Shown here: positions 26,270 to 34,937 of the stretch, in pieces
How positions within the stretch are numbered: the first letter of the stretch is position 1
Layout of the letters: each line of letters opens with the position of its first letter
NCBI GenBank assembly: GCA_026014685.1
Contig: JAOZHW010000011.1
Location: forward strand, 1 to 64,000
Reading direction: 5' to 3'
Source of the DNA: Candidatus Bathyarchaeota archaeon
GTDB taxonomy: Archaea > Thermoproteota > Bathyarchaeia > Bathyarchaeales > Bathycorpusculaceae
DNA: 64,000 nt
Made by a program: the position numbers and the translations under genes
Notes under the pieces: generated by a model
Seen by the model: only the letters and a program-made list of their open reading frames with translations
Databases searched by the model: none
What the model was told of the DNA's origin: nothing

Positions 26270-27322
26270 TTACTTAATTACAGTAGCCTTTTTTCTTGGG
26301 AAGTACTTTCGAGTTCGTAACCCAAGCTTCACAAGCAACAGCATAAGCGGCACCTCAAGCAGAGGCCCGATCACAGTCGCCAAAGCCGCACCTGAACCAA
26401 TACCGTATAATGTGACTGCTACGGCGATGGCTACTTCGAAGTGACTGCTGCTTCCGATTATTGTTGTGTCGATGGCGCTTTCATATTTCCACCCTAAAAA
26501 GTAACCAAGCGGGTACGTCCATGCAATCATTATCGCGTAATGTAGCAAGTTGGGTATAGCGAGGTAACCTACGAGCAAGGGGTTGTTTAGGATTGTTTGT
26601 CCCTCAAACGAGAACAAAACAATCAAAGTAAGCAACAAGGCAACTATGGATATTTTGCCGACTGTTGGGTTGAATTTGTCTTTGAAGTATTCCTCGCCTT
26701 TCTTCTTGACTATGAGGTTGCGTGATATTGCACCTGCTGTAACTGGTAACGCGATGAAGACTAATACACTTAATCCTATTAGGTCCCACGGAACGGGAAT
26801 ACCGCTGACCCCCAAATAGAACGCAGCCAGCGGAGCATAAAGGCCTAGCATTAACAGCGCGTTTACTGCGGTGTTGATTAAGCCCTGTGCCATGTCACCT
26901 TTCGCAAGGTACATCCACCACATAACCATCGCAGTACAGGGTGAAAGACCCAACAGAATCAACCCGGGTATGTATTCGGGGTTGCCCGCCAAGAAGGTGT
27001 TCGCTAGAAAAGTCATCAGTGGCGGAGCAATAATCCAGTTGGCGATTACAGTTACGATTAGGGGTTTGGGGTTTCTTGTGGCTTGTTTAACGTCGCTGAA
27101 ACGTATCCCCACAACAGTTGGATACATCATAAAGAAAAGCAGTATTCCAATCGGGATAGATAGCTGGGCAAACTTTAAGGATTCCATGAATTCCCCAAAA
27201 GCAGGAAAGAAACGTCCCACAAGCAAGCCAACAACGATACAGATGGCTATCCATACGGTGAGGTATTTTTCCCAAAGTCCAAGTGATAGTTCTTTCTTTA
27301 AGTGTTCTCGTTCGGGTTCCAA
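26270..27322 (-). CDS. acr3: ACR3 family arsenite efflux permease
   Basis: A 350-residue transporter with about ten membrane helices. Typical ACR3 segments are visible: LLFFMMYPTVVGIRF, IANWIIAPPLMTFLA, and LLGLSPCTAMVMWW with the conserved Cys (about residue 129) needed for arsenite transport, and later SSSHFEVAIAVAVTLYG with the conserved Glu. It extrudes As(III) using the proton gradient. It starts 2 bases after arsR and is followed by arsM. Confidence 0.95.
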   Translation of the reverse strand: MEPEREHLKKELSLGLWEKYLTVWIAICIVVGLLVGRFFPAFGEFMESLKFAQLSIPIGILLFFMMYPTVVGIRFSDVKQATRNPKPLIVTVIANWIIAPPLMTFLANTFLAGNPEYIPGLILLGLSPCTAMVMWWMYLAKGDMAQGLINTAVNALLMLGLYAPLAAFYLGVSGIPVPWDLIGLSVLVFIALPVTAGAISRNLIVKKKGEEYFKDKFNPTVGKISIVALLLTLIVLFSFEGQTILNNPLLVGYLAIPNLLHYAIMIAWTYPLGYFLGWKYESAIDTTIIGSSSHFEVAIAVAVTLYGIGSGAALATVIGPLLEVPLMLLLVKLGLRTRKYFPRKKATVIK

Positions 27323-27324
27323 GA

Positions 27325-27672
27325 TTATTCCTCTTCACAAAAAGTGCAACTGACTTGTGCCATAACCTCTTTCTGCAATACGCCAACAAGTGAAGGAGTC
27401 AAAGCATCGATGGTATCGTATATTTTTGGGTCAACGGTTGAGTACATTCTTTTGGTTCCGTCTTTTCTGCACCGAATCAAGCCTGCGTCTTTGAGGATTT
27501 TTAGGTGTCTGGATACGACTGGTTGGATGAGGTTTAGGTGGGGGACGATTTCGCAGACGCATTTTTCGCCGTCGCGGAGGTATTCGAGGATTTCGAGTCT
27601 GTCGGAGGCTGAGAGGGCGTGGAAGATTTGGGCTTTGAATCGGAGTTGTTGGGTGGAGGTTTGTTGGGTCAT
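27325..27672 (-). CDS. arsR: ArsR/SmtB family metalloregulator
   Basis: A 115-residue winged-helix repressor. The recognition region is PHLNLIQPVVSRHLKILKDAGLI. The metal-binding Cys pair sits in EKCVCEIV at the start of the alpha-3 region (ELCVCDL in classic ArsR), and a further pair lies in the tail (CTFCEEE), so As(III) can be held by three thiols. It is the first gene of arsR-acr3-arsM-propeller and diverges from ferredoxin-arsC across a palindromic operator at 27687-27720, which it probably binds. Confidence 0.93.
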   Translation of the reverse strand: MTQQTSTQQLRFKAQIFHALSASDRLEILEYLRDGEKCVCEIVPHLNLIQPVVSRHLKILKDAGLIRCRKDGTKRMYSTVDPKIYDTIDALTPSLVGVLQKEVMAQVSCTFCEEE

Positions 27673-27686
27673 AACACCAAAATATT

Positions 27687-27720
27687 CATAGCAATATTTA
27701 AATATTTACATATTGTTATG
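27687..27720. promoter_or_regulatory. Divergent ars operator/promoter
   Basis: CATAGCAATAT (27687-27697) and ATATTGTTATG (27710-27720) form an inverted repeat with one mismatch in 11 and a 12-nt spacer. The spacer and inner arms (ATTTAAATAT) form a symmetrical TATA-like box that can fire both ways. ArsR dimers bind sites of this length; occupancy would silence both arms of the island. Confidence 0.65.
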
Positions 27721-27741
27721 GACTTGTAAGAAGGCAAACAT

Positions 27742-28023
27742 ATGACAGAAGAAACATACGAAGGAATCCCCCGAGAAAAAATCCCATGGGACCCAAAAAT
27801 CGACTACCAAAAATGCACCACATGCGGCAAATGCGTAGAATTCTGCCACATGAAAACCTTTACAACCGAAGAAAAAAACGGGAAAAAAATAACCATAGTA
27901 AACCCAAACAGATGCGTGGTTTTATGTAGAGGTTGCGAAGACATCTGCCCTGCAGGGGCCATAACACATCCATCAGAAGAAGAAACAGAGAAAATAATCG
28001 AAGAACTCAAAAAAACCATCTAA
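27742..28023 (+). CDS. Small 4Fe-4S ferredoxin-like protein in the ars island
   Basis: A 93-residue protein with ferredoxin-type Cys clusters. The first is CTTCGKCVEFCHMK, a full CxxCxxCxxxC. The second is CVVLCRGCEDICPAG: a CxxxC(xx)CxxxCP arrangement with one extra residue in the first gap. Two clusters are likely. The tail is a charged helix. It lies 28 bases before arsC on the same strand and is divergent from arsR, so it probably donates electrons to arsenic redox chemistry or stabilises a partner; the electron path is inference. Confidence 0.85.
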   Translation: MTEETYEGIPREKIPWDPKIDYQKCTTCGKCVEFCHMKTFTTEEKNGKKITIVNPNRCVVLCRGCEDICPAGAITHPSEEETEKIIEELKKTI

Positions 28024-28051
28024 ACGCAAACTTTCGAACGGAAATGAGATT

Positions 28052-28492
28052 ATGAACAAAACTAAAGTAATTTTCTTATGCACAGGCAATTCCGCACGAA
28101 GCCAAATGGCCGAAGCCTTCCTAAGAAAATATGGAGACGAACATTTTGAAGTCTACAGCGCAGGCTTTGAACCCAAACCAATCCACCCCCTTACGGTTAA
28201 GGTTATGAATGAAGTGGGCATCGACATGAGCGGGCATACCTCAAAAGACCTCAAACAGTTCCTTGGAAAAACACATTTTGGAATAATAATCACTGTATGC
28301 TCCCGAGCTGAAGAGAAATGCCCCACCTTCCCAGGCGTTTCAACCCGACTCCACTGGCCCTTCGACGACCCCGCCGCCGCTTCAGGTTCTCAAGAAGAGC
28401 AACTATCTAAATTCAGAGAAGTTAGAGACCAAATTGAAGCTAAGATAAAGTCTTGGCTCAAAGAAAGAGGCATCGCTCAAGCTGCAGATTGA
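28052..28492 (+). CDS. arsC: Arsenate reductase, low-molecular-weight phosphatase type
   Basis: A 146-residue ArsC of the thioredoxin-coupled class. The catalytic P-loop is FLCTGNSARSQMAE (CxxGNxxR), and the resolving Cys pair is in CSRAEEKCPTFPG (about residues 82-90). The general-acid loop is WPFDDPAAASG. It reduces As(V) to As(III) for export by Acr3 and methylation by ArsM. It follows the ferredoxin-like gene by 28 bases. Confidence 0.94.
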   Translation: MNKTKVIFLCTGNSARSQMAEAFLRKYGDEHFEVYSAGFEPKPIHPLTVKVMNEVGIDMSGHTSKDLKQFLGKTHFGIIITVCSRAEEKCPTFPGVSTRLHWPFDDPAAASGSQEEQLSKFREVRDQIEAKIKSWLKERGIAQAAD

Positions 28493-28519
28493 TTAAAGAA
28501 CCTGTTGTCACCTGAATGC

Positions 28520-28681
28520 TTAGCCGAGCGTTCCCTTAATTGCATCGGCTCTTAATCGCAGAAAATCCATTGAATCCTCAAAATCAAGGCATTCCTGTCC
28601 AGTTTTTTCAGGCTCTTTGAGGCTACAGTGGCCTTCTTTGTGGTGGATGCAGGTTTTTTGGTCACATTCTGGGAAACTCAC
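28520..28681 (-). CDS. 53-residue Cys-rich protein
   Basis: A small frame from a GTG at 28681, with AGGGG six bases upstream. The product starts with SFPECDQKTC and continues with IHHKEGHCSLKE and TGQECLDFED. Four Cys and two His are spaced like a small metal-binding or disulfide knuckle. The C-terminal 20 residues form a likely helix (DFLRLRADAIKG). It is convergent with arsC (28 bases between stops) and lies 31 bases after the membrane-protein gene at 28713-29333 on the same strand, so it may be in that transcript. Role unknown. Confidence 0.6.
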   Translation of the reverse strand: MSFPECDQKTCIHHKEGHCSLKEPEKTGQECLDFEDSMDFLRLRADAIKGTLG

Positions 28682-28712
28682 AGGTATCCCCTAAAAGAGG
28701 AAAAGGAGAATG

Positions 28713-29333
28713 TTATTGATTTGTTTTGTTCTTTACGCCTATGCCATACCAGAAGAATACTTTAGCAAGGACGGGTATGATTGCGCCAGCAGCCATGCGG
28801 GGCAGAAGAGTCAAAACAAAGCCATCAACGCCCGTCACGACATTGGCCGTGGAAAGCTGAAAGATTCCAAAAAGCATTACACCGCCGATGGTTGTAGCGA
28901 TTACCCCGGAGATAAGCATTCTTCGGAAGTCGTCAGAGCGTTTGTTTAATGCACCAGCCATGTATCCTATAAGCATTGCACTTAGGACGTAGCCGAGAAG
29001 TACCGTCCCTGATCCGTGAGCGCCCTGGAAAGCGTTGGACCAGTACAGGGCGTAGAATGAGCCCATGATGAAGCCTGATGCGCCGCCTGCCCATTGATTC
29101 CAGAGCAGCCCAAGCATAAGGGGAACTGCGACGATAATTGTAAGTTCAAGGATTTCCATGGTTATACCGATGATGATGCCTGCGCTCTCAGACGCGTAGC
29201 CGATAAGTGAACTGATTTGCGAAATACCCACAATAAGCAAAACCACGATTATTGGAACAATAATACCAAAGAATACATCATTTTTAGTCCAACTTCTCCA
29301 ACTCAAAGCCACAGACAACACCACATAAAACAA
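28713..29333 (-). CDS. Membrane protein of unknown function
   Basis: A 206-residue protein with six hydrophobic segments (about residues 20-45, 50-75, 78-98, 100-120, 135-160 and 175-198). A Gly-rich middle (GGASGFIMGSFYALYWSNAFQG) and the loop LNKRSDDFRRML resemble the general plan of ECF-type substrate-binding (S) proteins, but I cannot name a specific family. It is followed by the 53-residue Cys-rich gene on the same strand. The ATG at 29333 is used; the first 10 residues are moderately hydrophobic. Confidence 0.6.
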   Translation of the reverse strand: MFYVVLSVALSWRSWTKNDVFFGIIVPIIVVLLIVGISQISSLIGYASESAGIIIGITMEILELTIIVAVPLMLGLLWNQWAGGASGFIMGSFYALYWSNAFQGAHGSGTVLLGYVLSAMLIGYMAGALNKRSDDFRRMLISGVIATTIGGVMLFGIFQLSTANVVTGVDGFVLTLLPRMAAGAIIPVLAKVFFWYGIGVKNKTNQ

Positions 29334-29440
29334 ACAAACTGCTGCTTTGGAATTTAAGCTTTAACAACCGAGCAATACACCAACAGCCAACGGCATAGAT
29401 TTATCAGTCAGAATTATTTTTCAATAGTCAACAACGATGC

Positions 29441-29525
29441 GCAGGGGTCGCCGAGCCTGGTCAAAGGCGTAGGCTTCAGGAGCCTATCCTGTAGAGGTTC
29501 GTGGGTTCGAATCCCACCCCCTGCA
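29441..29525 (+). tRNA. tRNA-Leu (CAG)
   Basis: A complete cloverleaf with a long variable arm, as expected for a class II tRNA. Acceptor GCAGGGG/CCCCTGC, anticodon arm TAGGC-TTCAGGA-GCCTA with anticodon CAG, T-arm GTGGG-TTCGAAT-CCCAC, discriminator A. CCA is encoded at 29526-29528. No intron is seen. Confidence 0.96.
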
Positions 29526-29640
29526 CCAATACAAATCTTTGATTAGCTCCACATTGATGTTCAGTTAAAAGACCTAATCCCTCAATAAAATTCCTTTGTG
29601 ACAACGTTTTTGTAATTTAAACAAAAAAGGAAAAGTGGGT

Positions 29641-31284
29641 TTAATCGTAGCTGGGCATTTCAGGAGATTTTGAACTCTTTGGCTCCTTATCCATGCCCTT
29701 TGCTGCGATTAAATCGTCGATTTTCAGAATCATGTTCGCGGCTTCGGTGGCTGATTTGATCACTTGCTGCTTAACACGAATCGGTTCGACCACATTGAGG
29801 TCAAGCATGTTTCTGATTTTGCCAGAGAACACATCTACACCAAAGACTGGGCTGTGATTGCTCTCATGCTCTGCGCGCAGTGCAACCATTATGTCGATGG
29901 GATCTAATCCTGCGTTTTCAGCAAGCATCAACGGAATAGCTTCAACCGCGTCAGCATAGGCTTCTATTGCAAGTTGCTCTCTACCGCCAACCTTGACAGC
30001 GTAGCTTCGAAGTTGTCTTGAAACTTCAGCTTCTGGGGCGCCTCCGCCTGGCACGATTTTACCGTCTTCAACAGCGTTTCTAACGACGCAGAGAGCATCA
30101 TGAAGCGAGCGTTCTGCTTCGGCAACCACGTGCTCTGATCCGCCTCTGATGACGATGGTTACGGCTTTGGGGTTCTTGCATTCTCTAACGTATAGCAGTT
30201 TGTCATCGCCAATTTTCACTTCCTCAACAGCTTTTGCCGAACCCAAAGAATCGGCAGTTAAGTCTTTGATGTTAGCGATTATTTTCGCCCCTGTAGCACG
30301 GGCAAGTTTCTCCATATCGCTACTGCTGACATTTTTAACCGCAAGTATACCGGCTTTCGCTAAGAAGTGCAATGCTATGTCGTCGATGCCTTTTTCGCAG
30401 AACAAAACGTTGGCGCCTGCGTTACGCACTTTTTCAGTCATTTCTTTTAGCATACGTTCCTCTTCATCAAGGAAAAGCTGCATCTGCTCGGGTCTTTCAA
30501 TGTTGATTTTTGCGTCAAACTCGGTCTTGTCAATCTCCAACTTGGCGTTAAGCAGTGCGATTTTTGCGTCATGTATACCTTTGGGCATTTGGCTGCTTGC
30601 AACTTCTTTGTCAATGACCATCCCTTTGACAAGTTCAGTGTCCTCGAGGCTTTTACCATGTTTCTTTATGACTTTAATTAGGTCGATGTCAGCTTTTAGT
30701 TTACCATCTCTTTCTTCAGCCACTTGCTTAACTGCATCAACGGCTAGCCGAGCATAACGTTCTTTTGCTCCACTCATTCCTTTACTTCCCATAGAAGTCA
30801 ATGCAACGTTTAACAGAGCCGCATCATCGTTTATGTTAACGGGCTTTGCCATGGTGTTGAGGACTTCTTGGGCTTTGTCGCTTGCTTTTTTGTAGCCGTC
30901 GATGATTACGGTTGGATGGATGTTTTCATCTAAGAGGCTCTCGGCTTTTGACAACAGTTCACCTGCGAGAATCACCGAAGATGTTGTGCCGTCTCCGACC
31001 TCGTTGTCTTGGGTCTTCGCTACTTCTACGAGCATTTTGGCTGCCGGATGCTGTACATCGAGTTCTTTTAGGATAGTTGCGCCGTCATTGGTTATGGTTA
31101 CGTCGCCTATGCTGCTTACCAGCATTTTATCCATCCCCCGTGGTCCAAGGGTTGTTTTTACGGTTTCAGCCACAATCTTGGCTGCCGCAATGTTGTTTTT
31201 TTGAGCATCTTTTCCAGTTGCTCTTCCAGTTCCTTCTTTTAAAACGAGTATAGGTATGTTTCCTTGTTGTGCTATTGCTGCCAT
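29641..31284 (-). CDS. ths: Thermosome subunit (group II chaperonin)
   Basis: A 547-residue subunit of the archaeal group II chaperonin, which folds proteins in a two-ring chamber with a built-in lid. Hallmarks are KTTLGPRGMDKMLV near the N-terminus, NDGATILKELDVQHPAAKMLVEV, GDGTTSSVILAGELL with the catalytic Asp, and VPGGGAPEAEVSRQL in the C-terminal equatorial domain. The apical segment includes VLFCEKGIDDIALHFL. The C-terminal tail (EMPSYD) is short and lacks the GGM repeat found in many thermosomes. The gene stands alone. Confidence 0.97.
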   Translation of the reverse strand: MAAIAQQGNIPILVLKEGTGRATGKDAQKNNIAAAKIVAETVKTTLGPRGMDKMLVSSIGDVTITNDGATILKELDVQHPAAKMLVEVAKTQDNEVGDGTTSSVILAGELLSKAESLLDENIHPTVIIDGYKKASDKAQEVLNTMAKPVNINDDAALLNVALTSMGSKGMSGAKERYARLAVDAVKQVAEERDGKLKADIDLIKVIKKHGKSLEDTELVKGMVIDKEVASSQMPKGIHDAKIALLNAKLEIDKTEFDAKINIERPEQMQLFLDEEERMLKEMTEKVRNAGANVLFCEKGIDDIALHFLAKAGILAVKNVSSSDMEKLARATGAKIIANIKDLTADSLGSAKAVEEVKIGDDKLLYVRECKNPKAVTIVIRGGSEHVVAEAERSLHDALCVVRNAVEDGKIVPGGGAPEAEVSRQLRSYAVKVGGREQLAIEAYADAVEAIPLMLAENAGLDPIDIMVALRAEHESNHSPVFGVDVFSGKIRNMLDLNVVEPIRVKQQVIKSATEAANMILKIDDLIAAKGMDKEPKSSKSPEMPSYD

Positions 31285-31883
31285 GTTAAATCACTCTCCT
31301 ACCAAATCTTTTTGGGTTCGCTAGAAGCGAAACCTAACATAGCATTTTTTCTGGAGATAACACTTAAAAATAAAAATTTTTCGCCCATTTGCAAGCAAAG
31401 ATAACTACACTTTAACAAAGTGCATTACCTCAACACTTACGCTATTTTAATCCTCATATTCAAAAGACCCTACCAAAGTCTGCATTGACCAGAAGTGTAT
31501 TTTCTACCCGCAAAACGTGACTAATAGGCTCCAATGAAATCTAAAAAACTGTTGATTTTGTTATGGATGTTAGAAGGGTTGTAGCCAGCGTTTTATTGCG
31601 GATTGGAGTGCGTCGCGCTGGTCTACAACCCGACCCCCACAAACAGCATCGTATATCTCAATATATAATAGGTTTGTGGATTTACAATATGAAGAAGAAG
31701 GTCAAGGACCGCACGTTTCCGAGTGGGGGTGAAAGGGAGAGATGCAGCCCTTAACCCTCATCTTATGGGCAGTCGAGTTAGCATAAAAAACTTTGCAATA
31801 TTCAGATTCTGAATTTGAGCACCTTATGAAAATCCCACTAATATCCAAAACACAAAACAAAATTTTGAGCTAATTCTCAATCA
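31285..31883. other. 600-base intergenic stretch between thermosome and beta-CASP genes
   Basis: No convincing gene is seen. It contains the thermosome promoter region on the minus strand (A/T-rich block near 31360-31380) and the long hairpin at 31576-31631. A short frame after it (about 31690-31755) reads KKKVKDRTFPSGGERE and then stops; it could be a stub of a larger phage-type protein but is too short to call. Confidence 0.5.
31576..31631. ncRNA. Long hairpin, candidate small RNA
   Basis: GGGTTGTAGCCAGCG (31576-31590) pairs with CGCTGG (31616-31621) and CTACAACCC (31623-31631): 15 base pairs with one bulged T at 31622. The 25-nt loop is GC-mixed. An ACA follows the stem within ten bases (CCCACAAAC), loosely like the end of an archaeal H/ACA guide RNA, but no K-turn or pseudouridylation pocket was identified. 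Strand unknown. Confidence 0.4.
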
Positions 31884-33140
31884 TTATACATCAATTACTT
31901 CGCCCTTTTGAGGAATGCACACATCAGTTAACTCACCGATTTTCTCAGCCAACAACTCAGCCTGCTCCAAATCCCCATGAACCAGAACCGTACGCTTAGG
32001 CTTTACCTTAGAAACCATCCTGACAAGCTCGGTTTGGTCGGCGTGACCCGAAAGCTCAATCTGCTTAACCTCCGCCTTAACATCATACGTTCCGTCTTCT
32101 GTTTTAAAGAAACCTTCCTCTTTCGCAGTTTTCAACGGACTGTCAGGCGGAAGGTAACCCGAGGTTAGAATAACTGCGTTATCTTTGTCTTCACACCACT
32201 CCTGAAGCAGTCTCAAGCTTGCTCCTGCATGACCGAAGCCCGAGGTGCAGATGACAACAGCAGGTGTCTCAATTTGTGTGGTGCGGTAGAGGTGTTTTAC
32301 GTGGCGGTAGTTGAAGGGGTGTTTTTGGGCTTTGATTTCTTTTGTGAAGAGTTGCTTGTGGTAGTTAAAGTAGCCGTTTATCCTTTGGGCTATGTTGGAG
32401 ATCGTGTAGACGTGGTATTTTGGGAGAATGCCGTTTTGTATGGCCGTGTCGATTCTTTTTGCCATTTCTTGGCTTCTGTGAAAAGCAAAGGTTGGTATCA
32501 ACACGTTTCCACCCCTGTCCATAGTTAATTCCAATTGAGCTATGAACTGTTTAACAAGTTCTTTTCGAGGAGGTCTGACTTTTCCGCCGTACGTTGACTC
32601 GGTAATTAAAACGTCAGGTTTTTTGGGAAGCGTCTCTAACCGCAACCCCTGCAAAATCTCGGTATCATGAACACAGAAGTCGCCTGTGTAAACGACTTTT
32701 TTCCCTTCCGCTTGAACGGTTGTTATTTTGGCGCCTGCAACGTGACCCGCAGGTTGGAGCTGGATACTCATACCAGGCATGGCAACGGAGTCTCGGCTCC
32801 ACCAGCATGCAGAGACTTTCTCGGCGTGGCTATCGTTAAAGTCTAGGTTGCCTTTTTCGTTTTGAATTTTAACCATGTCATGGAGAAGGTCAACGGTTAC
32901 GTCTCGGGTGATGTCTGCTCCAACGATGGTTGGATTGTTGTTCTTACAAAGCCTCAAAAGACTGCCCGTGTGGTCTAAATGTGCATGACTTATGACTACT
33001 GCATCAAAATCTTTAGGTAGCTTTGGCATTTCTACCTCAAGCTTTGTACCGTAATCTAGGGCAATCTTGCATGAATCAGTTTCAACTGCGATACATGAGC
33101 CACCGACTTCTCTGGCTCCACCGTGAACTTCAATCTTCAA
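31884..33140 (-). CDS. Beta-CASP metallo-beta-lactamase RNA nuclease
   Basis: A 418-residue nuclease. The metal site is ISHAHLDHTGSLLRL (HxHxDH, about residues 50-63), with later ligands PAGHVAGA and YTGDF. The beta-CASP inserted domain shows LITESTYGG (motif A), FHRSQEM and CTSGFGHAGASLRL, and the C-terminal His motifs are LSGHADQTEL and VLVHGDLEQAE. There is no KH domain, so it belongs with the short archaeal CPSF/RNase J-like group that trims or cleaves RNA. It stands alone; the stop lies in A/T-rich DNA. Confidence 0.9.
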   Translation of the reverse strand: MKIEVHGGAREVGGSCIAVETDSCKIALDYGTKLEVEMPKLPKDFDAVVISHAHLDHTGSLLRLCKNNNPTIVGADITRDVTVDLLHDMVKIQNEKGNLDFNDSHAEKVSACWWSRDSVAMPGMSIQLQPAGHVAGAKITTVQAEGKKVVYTGDFCVHDTEILQGLRLETLPKKPDVLITESTYGGKVRPPRKELVKQFIAQLELTMDRGGNVLIPTFAFHRSQEMAKRIDTAIQNGILPKYHVYTISNIAQRINGYFNYHKQLFTKEIKAQKHPFNYRHVKHLYRTTQIETPAVVICTSGFGHAGASLRLLQEWCEDKDNAVILTSGYLPPDSPLKTAKEEGFFKTEDGTYDVKAEVKQIELSGHADQTELVRMVSKVKPKRTVLVHGDLEQAELLAEKIGELTDVCIPQKGEVIDV

Positions 33141-33345
33141 GTTTTCGTTCTTCCGAGTATTTTATGTTAATTTTTCAAAATTGGTTGATAGCCAACTTGA
33201 GGATGCTAAACAAGTGCTTAGCAATTGAGTTTACCGCCTAAAAGACAACTGGACAGATATTAACATATTGACCTGCCAAGACGACTTGAATCATCCAAAG
33301 GACATCTTTTAACCTTTAAAAGCAATATGGTAATAAAGTGGAAGT

Positions 33346-34020
33346 ATGAATCGCATCGTGAAGCTGCTGGCGCTTAGCGTTGCAATATTAGTGGTTGTAA
33401 CAAGTTTGGAGGCGGTATTGCTTGCTTCACTCTTAAATGAGGAAAAGCCTCAACGTTCTGTTCGAGTTGCCTGTGTGGGTGACAGCATAACCAGAGGCAC
33501 TGAATACACGCTTTATCTATGGGAAAAGTTGGGATCAAATTATGTCTTGAGCGATTTTGGCGTCGGCGGAGTCACGGTTTCACTCAAATCAGAAAGCGCA
33601 TACATGAACACCACGGCTTTTGAGCTTGCCAAGCAGTTCCAGCCCGACATCGTAGTTGTGATGCTTGGAACAAACGATGCAGACAACGACCTAAACGTGT
33701 CCAAAGAGCAATTCATATCTGACTACGTCACTTTGCTAAACGAGTTCCAATCCCTTTCAAGCAAACCACAAGTGTACATTGTGCTGCCACCACCGATATT
33801 CGAAAACGACGCGAACCTCAACGGAACCATACTTACTCAATTAATCATTCCAAGCATTAGGGAAGTCGCAAACCTGACGGGGGTGGGGTTGGCTGATGTT
33901 TACACGCCGCTTCGTGATCACGCGGATTATTTTGGTGATGGAGTGCATCCTAAGGTTGAGGGGGCGAAGGTGATTGCTGATGCGGTTTTTGGTGTTTTGA
34001 CTTTGGATTTGCCTAAATAA
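33346..34020 (+). CDS. Exported SGNH/GDSL hydrolase
   Basis: A 224-residue protein with a signal anchor (LALSVAILVVVTSLEAVLLASLL, residues 7-29). The SGNH blocks are in order: CVGDSITRG (catalytic Ser), a Gly in DFGVGG, VVMLGTNDAD (Asn) and GDGVHPKVEGAKV with the Asp-His pair. It is an esterase, lipase or polysaccharide deacetylase acting outside the cell; the substrate cannot be deduced. A second exported protein follows in the same direction after 118 bases. Confidence 0.9.
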   Translation: MNRIVKLLALSVAILVVVTSLEAVLLASLLNEEKPQRSVRVACVGDSITRGTEYTLYLWEKLGSNYVLSDFGVGGVTVSLKSESAYMNTTAFELAKQFQPDIVVVMLGTNDADNDLNVSKEQFISDYVTLLNEFQSLSSKPQVYIVLPPPIFENDANLNGTILTQLIIPSIREVANLTGVGLADVYTPLRDHADYFGDGVHPKVEGAKVIADAVFGVLTLDLPK

Positions 34021-34138
34021 TGTTGGTTTTGGCTGATTTGTAGTTTGGATTCATATTTTGTATAGGTGTTGTACAGTTGGGTGTTGTAGTAAACACCAAC
34101 TATATTATTTATTAAGACGTAATATAGAATAGGTTTTT

Positions 34139-34807
34139 GTGAATAGATTGCCAATCAACAAACCGCTTGTAATACCGCTAGCTGCGTTACTTGCCGTTGC
34201 AATTACTCTTACCGCAGTCACGGCAGCAGTTCTAAGCTCTCAACCCGCTACGCCAAACTACGTTCCGCCCGTTGGGTCAATTGAAGCCTCCGACACCCCA
34301 AACGGCAACAACGGAACTAATCGCATAGACACCAATGAGCAGCAAACTCCGGTTTTAGCAGATACTGAAACACAAAATGGCACAACGCCGAGTAACAGTC
34401 CAAACCCCACGGCAAGCGCAAGCAATCCAAACAGCCATAGTCAAACCGACAGCAGCAGCCAACAAAATACCATAACAAGCACCCTAAACCTTGCCATTTA
34501 CACAGATGAAAGCGGAACATCAAGATGCGAAAACATAATTTGGGGCGAATTGCAACCCGGTGAAACAGCCACAAAAACAATTTACATCAAAAATACAGGC
34601 AACACTGCAGCCACTTTAACGATGTCAACATCAGCTTGGAGCCCCACAGATGCAAGCAGCAAACTAACGTTGACTTGGAACAAAGAAGGGGCGTCATTGG
34701 CGGCAGGTGCTATGGTTGCTGCAACTTTGACTTTGCAGGTTGCCACAAATACAGGGGATTTAACTGAATTTAGCATGAGCATTGTTATTTCTGGATCGAC
34801 ACAATAA
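34139..34807 (+). CDS. Surface protein with Ser/Thr/Asn-rich stalk
   Basis: A 222-residue protein starting at a GTG. A signal or anchor helix (IPLAALLAVAITLTAVTAAVL) is followed by a low-complexity linker of about 80 residues rich in N, T, S, Q and P, then a C-terminal beta-sandwich domain (residues 118-222) with KTIYIKNTGNTAATLTMS and SIVISGS. The domain looks like a small Ig-like or adhesion module. No catalytic motif is visible. The linker is likely glycosylated in an archaeon. Confidence 0.7.
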   Translation: MNRLPINKPLVIPLAALLAVAITLTAVTAAVLSSQPATPNYVPPVGSIEASDTPNGNNGTNRIDTNEQQTPVLADTETQNGTTPSNSPNPTASASNPNSHSQTDSSSQQNTITSTLNLAIYTDESGTSRCENIIWGELQPGETATKTIYIKNTGNTAATLTMSTSAWSPTDASSKLTLTWNKEGASLAAGAMVAATLTLQVATNTGDLTEFSMSIVISGSTQ

Positions 34808-34937
34808 TAGGTGTGTTGATCTGCTCAGGTTGTCTGAGTGGGTAGAATGTGTGTTTGTGGTCTTTTCCAAGGCATTTATTGTTTCGCACATCTTAATAAA
34901 CAAAAGACTTATATCTCTTAAGCACTGATTAAAACAC

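Noticed and set aside
31690-31755. Short frame KKKVKDRTFPSGGERE
   Set aside because: It might be a stub of a larger phage-type protein, but 20 residues are not enough to support a call.
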